Positions 1 through 6,876 of a stretch of 27,130 nucleotides of DNA are shown piece by piece. Location: NCBI GenBank assembly GCA_017411945.1, contig JAFQPD010000017.1:1-27130 (forward strand). The letters are read 5' to 3'. Under the pieces are notes generated by a model. The model had not been told where the DNA came from. It saw only the letters and a list, made by a program, of their open reading frames with translations, and did not search any database. The position numbers were made by a program, and so were the translations under genes. The stretch comes from Mailhella sp. (GTDB lineage Bacteria; Desulfobacterota; Desulfovibrionia; Desulfovibrionales; Desulfovibrionaceae). Position 1 is the first letter of the stretch, and each line of letters starts with the position of its first letter.

Positions 1-28
1 TAGAAGGTTGAGGGTTATAATTGCCTAA

Positions 29-105
29 GGCGCAATGTAGCGGAAAACAAGTGCATATGCAACCGATAGGGCGCAAATTGTCCCGCCATGGCGGCACATT
101 GCGCC
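29..105. repeat. Three-arm inverted repeat just after the thioesterase stop
   Basis: The 10 bases at 96-105 (ACATTGCGCC) are the exact reverse complement of 29-38 (GGCGCAATGT). They also pair with 70-81, a near copy of the first arm carrying two extra bases. The 70-105 hairpin is built from 70-76 with 99-105, 79-81 with 96-98, and a perfect CCGCCATGGCGG palindrome at 83-94. No T-run follows on either strand, so it is not a textbook rho-independent terminator. In minus-strand RNA the first arm could pair with either of two later arms. It begins at the thioesterase stop codon. It may be a terminator, an mRNA-stabilising structure or a leader element for a gene to the left of the window. The repeat is seen in the sequence; its role is inferred. 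Confidence 0.55.
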
Positions 106-572
106 TAGATTCCTTCCTTGTCTTTTTCGCCGCCGGAGCAGAGGCGTTCCTTCATCCATGCGGGGATGGGGACAGGGCGGCCTTCGCGGTTCACGCAGGC
201 GTGCAGAGTGCTGCCTTCGCACATGACTTTCGTGCGGCCCTCGTCGAATATCCGGTATTCGAAGCGCATGGAGGCGCGCCGCCATTCAGTGATGCGGGCG
301 TGTATCCAGATGAGGTCGTCGTAGCGGGCCGGGATGCGGTAGCGGCATTCCACTTCCTTCACCGGGAGCATGAAGCCGGCGGCCTCCACGTCGTTGTAGC
401 CGAGGCCGTTCACGCGGCAGAGCTCCCCGCGGGAGCGTTCGAAAAAGTGGATATATTCCGCGTGGTAGACCACGCCCATGGCGTCGGTCTCGCCGTAGGA
501 GACGCGATGGGCCAGCCAGACTTCCACGGAGGCTCCATCCTTCAGTTCCGGGGCGTTCATATTCTCGCTCAT
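105..572 (-). CDS. YbgC/FcbC-type acyl-CoA thioesterase (4HBT hotdog fold)
   Basis: A 155-residue protein of the 4-hydroxybenzoyl-CoA thioesterase family, which hydrolyses acyl-CoA thioesters in the cytoplasm. The family signature spans residues 25-48 (SYGETDAMGVVYHAEY, then FFERSR) and includes the catalytic Asp30 and the conserved Tyr36-His37. The length fits a single hotdog domain. A longer frame runs up to 677, but the ATG at 572 is chosen because it overlaps the TGA of the upstream dehydrogenase as ATGA and the protein then begins just before the conserved domain; ATG 560 is a second option. The gene is translationally coupled to the ydfG-like gene. YbgC proteins usually sit beside tol-pal genes, but not here, so the substrate cannot be told from context. 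Confidence 0.88.
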   Translation of the reverse strand: MSENMNAPELKDGASVEVWLAHRVSYGETDAMGVVYHAEYIHFFERSRGELCRVNGLGYNDVEAAGFMLPVKEVECRYRIPARYDDLIWIHARITEWRRASMRFEYRIFDEGRTKVMCEGSTLHACVNREGRPVPIPAWMKERLCSGGEKDKEGI

Positions 573-1330
573 GCCTTTTCCATGCCCTTCTTCACACTGG
601 GGCCGCTGGGGCACTGGCACAGGGGCATGATCTCCAGGCGGTTGATGTTCACATGGGCCGGACAGCTCACCAGCCACCAGATGGTTTCGGCGATATCCTC
701 AGGCGTGACGGGCTGGGTGCCTTCGTAGAGCTTGGCGGCGCGTTCGGCGTCGCCCCTGAAGCGCACTTCGGAAAATTCGCTGATGCAGAGGCCGGGCTCG
801 AGGTTGTTCACGCGGATGTTCCTGCCAAGGAGGTCGGCGCGGAGGGCGAGGGCGAACTGCTTCACGAACGCCTTGGTGCCGCAGTACACGTTGCCGCCGG
901 CGTAGGAATAGTTGCCGGCCACGGAGCCGAGCATGACGATATGGCCGCTGTTGCGCTCCACCATGGCGGGGAGAATGGCGCGGGTGGCGTAGAGCAGGCC
1001 CTTGATATTGGTGTCCACCATGCTGTCCCAGTCGTCCAGACTGCATTCCCAGGCGGGCTCGAGGCCGTGGGCCACGCCGGCGTTGTTCACCAGCACGTCC
1101 ACGTCGTGCCACTTGCCGGGCAGATCGCCGAGCTTCCGCATCACGGCTTCGCGCTCGCAGATGTCGAGTTCGAGGGGAAGGAAGCAGTCTCCGAGTTCCT
1201 GCTGGAGTGCGGCGAGGCGTTCGGCGCGGCGGCCGGTGCCCACGACGTTCCAGCCTTTGGCGGCGAAGAGGCGGGCGGTGGCGAGGCCGAAGCCTGCGGT
1301 GGCTCCGGTGACGACGATAGTCTTGGCCAT
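569..1330 (-). CDS. ydfG: YdfG-type NADP-dependent short-chain dehydrogenase
   Basis: A 253-residue short-chain dehydrogenase/reductase. It has the Rossmann motif TGATAGFG at residues 8-15, NNAG at 82-85, and the catalytic set Ser136, Tyr149 and Lys153 (YCGTK). A GTGRRAERL segment after beta-strand 2 fits NADP(H) preference. The C-terminal HVNINRLEIMP stretch is the part that most resembles E. coli YdfG, which acts on L-allo-threonine, serine and 3-hydroxy acids and reduces malonic semialdehyde. The start has an AAGGAG ribosome site about 8 bases upstream. The stop overlaps the thioesterase start (ATGA), so the two are co-transcribed. Family assignment is strong; the exact physiological substrate is inferred from homology. 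Confidence 0.92.
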   Translation of the reverse strand: MAKTIVVTGATAGFGLATARLFAAKGWNVVGTGRRAERLAALQQELGDCFLPLELDICEREAVMRKLGDLPGKWHDVDVLVNNAGVAHGLEPAWECSLDDWDSMVDTNIKGLLYATRAILPAMVERNSGHIVMLGSVAGNYSYAGGNVYCGTKAFVKQFALALRADLLGRNIRVNNLEPGLCISEFSEVRFRGDAERAAKLYEGTQPVTPEDIAETIWWLVSCPAHVNINRLEIMPLCQCPSGPSVKKGMEKA

Positions 1331-1401
1331 AGGGCTTGCTCCTTATTGATGTGGGAATACCCAAGAACTAGCTGTTTTCCCAGTCTTATGCAAGGCCCGG
1401 C

Positions 1402-1430
1402 TTGACGCGCCGCCCCTGCCTCCGTAGAAG
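1402..1430 (+). promoter_or_regulatory. Candidate sigma-70 promoter for the exporter gene
   Basis: TTGACG at 1402-1407 (5 of 6 to the -35 consensus), a 17-base spacer, then TAGAAG at 1425-1430 (4 of 6 to the -10 consensus). Transcription would start near 1437, leaving a short leader of about 23 bases before the ATG at 1460. The region lies between two divergent genes. I could not find an equally good promoter on the minus strand for the ydfG-like gene. Confidence 0.45.
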
Positions 1431-1459
1431 GGGGGCATAACAAGAAAGAAGGGGCGAAC

Positions 1460-2332
1460 ATGGCTTTCCGCATAAATACGGCGGGCGCGGGCTTCGGCTC
1501 GGCCCTGCTCCTCGTTTCCATAACTTCCACCCAGGCGGGCTCGTCCTTCGCCAAGTTCCTTTTCGAGCTGGTGGGGCCGGAGGCGGCCGTGGCCCTTCGC
1601 CTCCTGGCATCCACGCTCATGCTTTTCGCCGTGCTCCGCCCGTGGCGGCATGTGCCGAAAGGCGGCGAATGGAAGAGCGTGGCCCTCTACGGCCTTTCCA
1701 TAGCGGTGATGAACGCCTGCTTCTACCAGGCCATAAGCCGCATACCTCTGGGCATTGCCGTGGCCATCGAGTTTTCCGGGCCGCTCCTCGTGGCGGCCAG
1801 CTCGTCGCGCCGCCCTTCCGACTATGCCGCCGTGGCCCTTGCCGCCGCAGGCCTCCTCACGCTCATGCCCTGGGCTGGCGTGAACGCCGAACTCGACATG
1901 GCGGGCGTTTTCTTCGCCGCTCTGGCCGCCGTGTTCTGGGGCGCATACATCGTCGTGGGGCGGCGTGCCGGAACGCAGGCCGGGGCTTCGGCCTCGGCGT
2001 GGGGCGGGCTCATAGGAACGCTGGCCGCCCTGCCGTGGGCCCTGTGGATGACGGGCGGCGTGCTCATCCCGCAGGAAGCCTTTGCCGATGCCCTTCCGCT
2101 GGCCTTCCTCGTGGGCTTCTTCGCCTCGGCCCTTCCCTACGGATTGGAGATAGTCTCCCTGCGGATCGTTCCTCCTCAGGTCTTCGGCGTGCTTATGAGC
2201 ATAGAGCCTGCCGTGGCCGCGCTGTTCGGTTTCCTCCTGCTGGGCGAAGCCCTCAGCTTCAGCCAGTGGGCGGCCATAGGCATGGTCATCGCGGCCTCTC
2301 TCCTCGTGACGCTGGGGCATCGCAGGGGATAG
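1460..2332 (+). CDS. rhtA: RhtA-type threonine/homoserine exporter (EamA/DMT family)
   Basis: A 290-residue inner-membrane protein with about ten hydrophobic segments, made of two EamA repeats. It matches the E. coli RhtA pattern closely: TQAGSSFAKFLFELVG near residues 24-39, IPLGIAVAIEFSGPL at about 95-109, SSRRPSDY just after, and in the second repeat LPYGLEIVSLRIVP followed by FGVLMSIEPAVAALFG. RhtA-type carriers export threonine, homoserine and related amino acids using the proton gradient. A purine-rich ribosome site (GAAGGGG) lies upstream of the ATG. This is the only plus-strand gene in the window; it is divergent from ydfG and ends before a strong terminator, so it is probably a single-gene transcript. 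Substrate is inferred from family resemblance. Confidence 0.85.
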   Translation: MAFRINTAGAGFGSALLLVSITSTQAGSSFAKFLFELVGPEAAVALRLLASTLMLFAVLRPWRHVPKGGEWKSVALYGLSIAVMNACFYQAISRIPLGIAVAIEFSGPLLVAASSSRRPSDYAAVALAAAGLLTLMPWAGVNAELDMAGVFFAALAAVFWGAYIVVGRRAGTQAGASASAWGGLIGTLAALPWALWMTGGVLIPQEAFADALPLAFLVGFFASALPYGLEIVSLRIVPPQVFGVLMSIEPAVAALFGFLLLGEALSFSQWAAIGMVIAASLLVTLGHRRG

Positions 2333-2364
2333 GAACGCTGCGTTCTCCCGATGGGGCATGAAAG

Positions 2365-2396
2365 AAGGCCGGGACCCGTGGAGGTCCCGGCCTTTT
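2365..2396. terminator. Strong, probably bidirectional rho-independent terminator
   Basis: A perfect 12-base inverted repeat (AAGGCCGGGACC at 2365-2376 with its complement at 2383-2394) closes a six-base loop and runs into TTTT on the plus strand. On the minus strand the stem is followed by TTCTTT, a weaker tract. It lies between the convergent ends of the rhtA-like gene (2332) and the hyf-like operon (2418) and likely ends both transcripts. Confidence 0.9.
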
Positions 2397-2417
2397 CTCA
2401 TGGCTGGAGCGCAGCCT

Positions 2418-3221
2418 TTATTTCATGCGCTTCTTTTTCCATGCGGCGGAAAGGATGCCGTCGAGTATGCTCCACGGGTTGGGCGGGCAGCCGGGGACGT
2501 AGACGTCCACGGAGCCCTTGGGGAGCACGTCTTCCACGCCGAGGCAGTTCTCGCGCCCGCAGGAGAACGTGCCCCCGGAGATGGCGCATACGCCTACGGC
2601 GATGACGATCTTGGGTTCTGGCGTGGCCTCCCATGTGTCGAGCAGGGCCTTGCGCATGTTCTCGTCCACAGGGCCGGTGACGAGTATGCCGTCCGCATGG
2701 CGCGGGGAAGAGGCGTATTCGATGCCGAAGCGGCCGAGGTCGTAGATGAGCGTGCCGAGCACGTTGACGTCGGCCTCACAGCCCATGCAGCCGCCTGCGC
2801 TCACTTCGCGGAGCTTGAGGGAGCGGGCGAAGAGCGAGAGATCGCGCTTCTGCTGGCCGAGGGCCGGGCGCACGCCGGGCTGGCAGATGTCCGCCGGGGC
2901 GGGGCCGCGCACGATGAGGGCTTCGCGGCTGTAGGCGGCGATGCGGTGCTCATGGGTGAAGGCTATTTTCTTTTCCGGGCAGGCATTCTCGCAGGCGCGG
3001 CAGAAGAGGCAGCGGCCCATGTCGAGCTCAGGGCCGGTCTCGGCAATGTTCAGCGCGCCCATGGGGCAGGCTTTGAGGCAGGCTTTGCTTTCACAGCCGG
3101 CGCAGCTCGTGGGCGTGACGGAGGGCAGGCCCGCGAAGCGCGGCGTGATGACGGGCATCTTGAAGGGGTAGTCCAGCGTGCGGTAGCCCTGATGGATGCG
3201 TTCCTTGATGATGTCGAACAT
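2418..3221 (-). CDS. hyfI: Fused HyfH-HyfI-like subunit: two-cluster ferredoxin joined to NuoB-type small subunit
   Basis: 267 residues that join two subunits usually encoded separately. Residues 1-130 resemble HyfH/HycF: an opening MF-x-IK pattern, then two ferredoxin cluster motifs (Cys40, 43, 48, 52 with a two-residue insertion in the first; Cys71, 74, 77, 81). Residues 135-267 are a NuoB/HyfI-type small subunit with all four ligands of the proximal [4Fe-4S] cluster: Cys145 and Cys148 (GGCMGCE), Cys212 (VGVCAISGG) and Cys245 (PGCPPNPW). Two further cysteines, Cys221 and Cys226, lie between. It should pass electrons through three clusters to the large subunit on the cytoplasmic face. It is the last gene of the operon, nine bases after hyfG, and the hyfG stop codon forms part of its ribosome site (TAGGAG). 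No NiFe centre is expected in its partner. Confidence 0.88.
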   Translation of the reverse strand: MFDIIKERIHQGYRTLDYPFKMPVITPRFAGLPSVTPTSCAGCESKACLKACPMGALNIAETGPELDMGRCLFCRACENACPEKKIAFTHEHRIAAYSREALIVRGPAPADICQPGVRPALGQQKRDLSLFARSLKLREVSAGGCMGCEADVNVLGTLIYDLGRFGIEYASSPRHADGILVTGPVDENMRKALLDTWEATPEPKIVIAVGVCAISGGTFSCGRENCLGVEDVLPKGSVDVYVPGCPPNPWSILDGILSAAWKKKRMK

Positions 3222-3230
3222 GGTGCGCTC

Positions 3231-4724
3231 CTACAGGTCATGCCCGCAGTAGGACAGGTTGAAGCTCTTGTTGCACAGCGGGAAGTCGGAGATCTGTTCG
3301 CCGCGAAGGGCCATGGCGAGCCCGGTCCAGTTGTGGAAGGACGGATCGACCACCTTGTAGGACAGCCAGCCGCCTTCGTCATCGGTGATGCCCACATGGC
3401 AGATCTCGCCTCTCCAGCCTTCCACGAGGGCCACGGCAAGGCGGCCTGCGGGGAGCTTTTCGGGCATGGGGAGGCGCACAGGCTCGGAGCCGGAGGTCTT
3501 GCCGAGGAATTCGAGGTCGGCCGCGGCGGAGGCGGCGGAGTCGTCCACTTCCTGACTGCGCACGAGTGTGCGGGCCATGACGTCGCCGGCGCCGGGCACG
3601 CGCTTGGTGAGGGCGGGGTTGGCTATGCCGCAGAGGGGCCAGTCGAAGCGGCAGTCCATGGCAACGCCGGAGGCGCGGGCCGCCATGCCCACGAGGCCGA
3701 GGTCGGCGGCGGCCTGCCGGGAGACCTTGCCGGTGCCTTCGAGTCGGGCGAGTACGCTCGGCGTTTCGAGCATGACGTCAACAGAGCCGCGCGTGTCGCG
3801 GTAGGAGGATTGCACGCGCTTGACCAGAGCCTTGGCGAGCTCGGAATCCACGTCCCACTTCACGCCGCCGGGGCAGAGCAGGTTGCGGCCCATGCGGCTT
3901 CCGCAGAGTTCGGAGGTGATGTTCAGCCAGTCGCCGGTGATGCGGCCGTTCCACGAGGAGGTGGGCAGGAAGCCCGTGTCGCCGCCTATGGCGCCGAGGT
4001 CGCGGGTATGGTTGGCAAGGCGTTCGAGCTCGAGGGCCACGCGGCGCAGGATGTGGGCGCGGTCCGTAGGTTCGACTCCGGCAAGGCGTTCCACCACAGT
4101 GCAGTAGGCCGTGGAATGGCCGATGGCTGTGTCGCCGGCGATGTTCTCCATGATGGGCAGGACGAGCTTGGCCGGAGACTTCAGGATGAGGTGCTCCACG
4201 TCGCGGTGCTGGAAGCCGAGCTGTATCTCGAGGTGCATCACGTTTTCGCCGTAGCACTGGAAGCGGAAATGCCCGGGCTCGATGACGCCGGCGTGCACAG
4301 GGCCCACGGCCACTTCATGCACTTCCTCGCCTTCTATGCGGTAGTAGTCGGCCTGGGCGGGGCCGGGGCGGGAATCGCGCTTGCCGTCGAAGGCGGGGCA
4401 GAAGCGTACAGGCTTGAGCCACGGGTGGCCTTCGGGCACCACGCCCCACATCTCGGCGAGTTCGCGCTCGAAGAGATGGGCCTGCGGGCAGGAGGGCGTC
4501 ATGGACTGGTAGCGTTTCGGCATGGAGGCGCGGAAGGCTTCCAGCATCTGGTCGGCGGCGTGGCCGAGTATGCAGAGCACTTCGCGGCCGCTTTCGCCGT
4601 TCAGGCCGAAGAAGGCCATCATGCGCCAGCCGCGGCGGCAGTGGTCCACCACGGTGACGGTGAGCTCCTCCATGGGGAGCAGGGGCAGGGCCTTGTATTC
4701 TATGGTTTCTTTGTAGTGGAACAT
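3231..4724 (-). CDS. hyfG: HyfG-like (NuoC-NuoD fusion) large subunit lacking NiFe ligands, Ehr-like
   Basis: 497 residues. A NuoC-like part (about 1-110, with ERELAEMWGVVPEGHP at 86-101) is fused to a NuoD-like part (about 135-497, with VGPVHAGVIEPGHFRF and FQHRDVEHL). In HycE/HyfG the nickel-iron centre is held by CGIC before FAHSTAY and by DPCxxC near the C-terminus. Here the first site reads AGDT (196-199, followed by AIGHSTAY) and the second NLSYCG (489-494), so the four ligand positions are Ala196, Thr199, Ser491 and Gly494. A lone Cys493 is out of register. The protein stops three residues later, with no cleavable tail. Hydrogen chemistry is therefore unlikely; energy-converting hydrogenase-related (Ehr) complexes are the best fit. 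ATG 4724 overlaps the hyfF stop as TGATG; the longer open frame upstream is not coding. Confidence 0.9.
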   Translation of the reverse strand: MFHYKETIEYKALPLLPMEELTVTVVDHCRRGWRMMAFFGLNGESGREVLCILGHAADQMLEAFRASMPKRYQSMTPSCPQAHLFERELAEMWGVVPEGHPWLKPVRFCPAFDGKRDSRPGPAQADYYRIEGEEVHEVAVGPVHAGVIEPGHFRFQCYGENVMHLEIQLGFQHRDVEHLILKSPAKLVLPIMENIAGDTAIGHSTAYCTVVERLAGVEPTDRAHILRRVALELERLANHTRDLGAIGGDTGFLPTSSWNGRITGDWLNITSELCGSRMGRNLLCPGGVKWDVDSELAKALVKRVQSSYRDTRGSVDVMLETPSVLARLEGTGKVSRQAAADLGLVGMAARASGVAMDCRFDWPLCGIANPALTKRVPGAGDVMARTLVRSQEVDDSAASAAADLEFLGKTSGSEPVRLPMPEKLPAGRLAVALVEGWRGEICHVGITDDEGGWLSYKVVDPSFHNWTGLAMALRGEQISDFPLCNKSFNLSYCGHDL

Positions 4725-6223
4725 CAGGCCCCCAGAAGCGCGGCTGCGCGGTTGAGCGTATCGGCGAGCCAGTCGGGCACGCAGAAGCCGAGGCCCAGCA
4801 CCATGAGGCACAGGACGGCGGGAGGAAGCACGGTGTAGAGGGATTCGCTGTAGCTCTTGGGCACGTCGCGGGGCGGGCGGCCCTGCACCATGCGGAGGAC
4901 GGGCACGGACATGCCCACGAAGATGGTGGCAAGGGCGGCAAGGTAGCCGAGGGCCACGAAGATGCGGCCGCTGGCGAAGATGCCCTTCAGGATGGTGAAT
5001 TCGCTGACGAAGAGGCCGAAGGGCGGGGAGCCTACGATGGCGAGGAAGCCAGCCGTCCAGAGCGCGCCGGAAAGGGGCATGTCTTCGCGCAGGCCGCGCA
5101 CGTCGTAGCTGGAGAGCGAGTGGTAGCGGGTGAGGATGTTGCCGGCCACGAGGAAGAGCATGCCCTTGGTGAGGGAGTGGCACACGGAGTGCAGCATGCC
5201 GCCGAAAAGGGCCGTGCCGCCTATGCCTATGGAGAGGGCGAGTATGCCCACATGCTCCACGCTGGAATAGGCCAGCAGACGCTTATAGTCGCCCTGGCCC
5301 ACGATGAACACAGCGGCCGTTGCCATGGAGAGCAGGCCGAAGAAGATGAGCAGGCCGCCGGAGAAGTCGCCGAGCCCGCCTGCGATCATGATCTGGTGGC
5401 CGCGAAGGATGCCGAGGAAGGCGCAGTTCAGGAGCGCGCCGGAGGAGAGAGCGGCTTCGAGGGAAGGCGCCTGGCTGTGGGCGTCGGGCAGCCAGGTGTG
5501 CATGGGGGCAAGGCCCATCTTGGTGCCGTAGCCCACGAGCAGGAAGATGAAGGCCGCCTTGAGCCAGATGGTGTTGTCCGTGCCCTGGACTTCCTTGGCC
5601 GCGGCGATGAAGGCCGAGACCTGGTCCATGCCGTGCAGATCGGCATTGGTGTGGAAGAAGGCCACGTTCATGAGTATGTTGCCGAGCAGGGCGAGGGCGA
5701 TGCCCACGGAACATATCATGAGGTACTTCCAGGTGGCTTCCATGGAGGCCTGATGGCGGTGGAAGTAGATGAGAGGGGCGCTGGAGAGCGTGGTCAGCTC
5801 TATGCCTACCCACAGTGCGCCGAGGTTCGGCGTGGTGGTCACGAGAGTCATGGCCGCTATGAAGAAGCAGAGGCAGGCGAGGAAGCGCGTTTCGGGGGCA
5901 TTGGTGAAGGGGCGGCCGCCGTTGAAGTCGCGCTTGACGTGCAGCTTGTCTTCTTCACGCAGATAGCCCACGGCATAGAAGGAGGCCGCAAGGAAGAGCA
6001 GGCTGGCCAGCATGAGGAAGATGACGCCGAGCGCGTCGGGCTGGAGCAGGCCGCCGAGCGCGGAAGGAGCCTTGCCGGTGCGCACGGCGTTCAGGGTCAT
6101 GCCCGAGAGCAGGGTGTGGAGCATGCCCACAGCGGGAAGGAGCTGGCGGCGCGGCCACGAGCCGGGGATGAACATGACGATGCCGGCGACCACGGGGACG
6201 AAGAGGAGCAGAATGAGCATCAT
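4724..6223 (-). CDS. hyfF: HyfF-like proton-pumping antiporter-type membrane subunit
   Basis: 499 residues, about 14 membrane segments, of the NuoL/M/N and Mrp-antiporter family (proton-conducting membrane transporter domain). The two residues central to proton movement in this family are visible: Glu142 in GIELTTLSS and Lys235 in GYGTKMGLAPMHTWLPDAH. The YSSVEHVGI stretch and the HSVCHSLTKGMLFL helix are also typical. The length fits HyfF/HycC-like subunits without the long lateral helix of NuoL. It starts three bases after the hyfE stop (a second ATG follows immediately) and overlaps hyfG. It would couple redox chemistry in the peripheral arm to ion movement across the inner membrane. A Na+ preference cannot be excluded from sequence. 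Confidence 0.92.
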   Translation of the reverse strand: MMLILLLFVPVVAGIVMFIPGSWPRRQLLPAVGMLHTLLSGMTLNAVRTGKAPSALGGLLQPDALGVIFLMLASLLFLAASFYAVGYLREEDKLHVKRDFNGGRPFTNAPETRFLACLCFFIAAMTLVTTTPNLGALWVGIELTTLSSAPLIYFHRHQASMEATWKYLMICSVGIALALLGNILMNVAFFHTNADLHGMDQVSAFIAAAKEVQGTDNTIWLKAAFIFLLVGYGTKMGLAPMHTWLPDAHSQAPSLEAALSSGALLNCAFLGILRGHQIMIAGGLGDFSGGLLIFFGLLSMATAAVFIVGQGDYKRLLAYSSVEHVGILALSIGIGGTALFGGMLHSVCHSLTKGMLFLVAGNILTRYHSLSSYDVRGLREDMPLSGALWTAGFLAIVGSPPFGLFVSEFTILKGIFASGRIFVALGYLAALATIFVGMSVPVLRMVQGRPPRDVPKSYSESLYTVLPPAVLCLMVLGLGFCVPDWLADTLNRAAALLGA

Positions 6224-6226
6224 GGC

Positions 6227-6871
6227 TTAGTCCCTCAGGTTGCGGAAGTGCGCAAGGTCGATGGAGGAGAAGGCGCTGTTGATGTGGTTGATGGCGATGG
6301 CCATGACGAAGATGGCGGCGAACACGTCGAGCAGTATGCTCAGCTCGAACCACATCGAGCCTTCGGTCATGAGCGGTATGCCGAGGATGAAGATGCCGTT
6401 TTCCGCCACGAGGTAGCCTATGACCTGGGTGAGGGCCTTGGCGCAGTTCACCACCACGATGAGGCCGGTGAACAGCGTGGTGAGGGCCACGGGCAGGAGC
6501 ATGTGCGGGAACAGGCCGAGGGCCTCGGCTATGCGGTTCTCAAGCAGCATGGAGAAGGCGAGGCAGGCAAGGCCGGCCAGCAGAGGGAAGAAGCGGCCGA
6601 GGCGCACGCGCACCATGGGCTCGATGCCGAGCTTGTGGCTCACGCGGCGGAGGAAGACGGGGAAGCCGATGCCCTTCAGGGCGAACACGGCGCAGGCCAG
6701 GAAGATATGCTCGCCATCGAGGTGCCCGTTGATGGGCAGGAGCAGGAGGGCGGCAAGCAGCATGCCCTGCAGGGCGGAGAGCCGGATGAGCATGAGGATG
6801 CGGCCCGACCACAGCACCACGAGGTCGCTGATGAGGAGCAGGAGTATGACGAACTGGAATAACGAGTACAT
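6227..6871 (-). CDS. hyfE: HyfE-like membrane subunit
   Basis: 214 residues, mostly hydrophobic, with about six or seven membrane segments. The protein resembles hydrogenase-4 component E, whose C-terminal half is related to NuoK/MrpC (ALTQVIGYLVAENGIFILG at about 146-164 is the most recognisable stretch, with a Glu inside a membrane helix as in NuoK). The start at 6871 is chosen over a longer upstream frame because it lies five bases after the hyfC stop and opens directly into the first helix; its ribosome site is weak, so coupling to hyfC is likely. Role: membrane-arm subunit between the antiporter-like proteins and the NuoH-like subunit. Confidence 0.88.
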   Translation of the reverse strand: MYSLFQFVILLLLISDLVVLWSGRILMLIRLSALQGMLLAALLLLPINGHLDGEHIFLACAVFALKGIGFPVFLRRVSHKLGIEPMVRVRLGRFFPLLAGLACLAFSMLLENRIAEALGLFPHMLLPVALTTLFTGLIVVVNCAKALTQVIGYLVAENGIFILGIPLMTEGSMWFELSILLDVFAAIFVMAIAINHINSAFSSIDLAHFRNLRD

Positions 6872-6876
6872 GGCAG

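Noticed and set aside
3228..3240. Selenocysteine read-through restoring a missing ligand at the end of the HyfG-like gene
   Set aside because: The stop codon is TAG, not TGA, and the bases that follow form the ribosome site of the next gene. No cysteine or selenocysteine can be added to the motif this way.
4725..5183. Longer N-terminus for the HyfG-like protein, up to 5183
   Set aside because: The added residues are Arg/Pro/His-rich out-of-frame translation of hyfF. The TGATG overlap at 4724 and the NuoC-like start just after it identify the true start.
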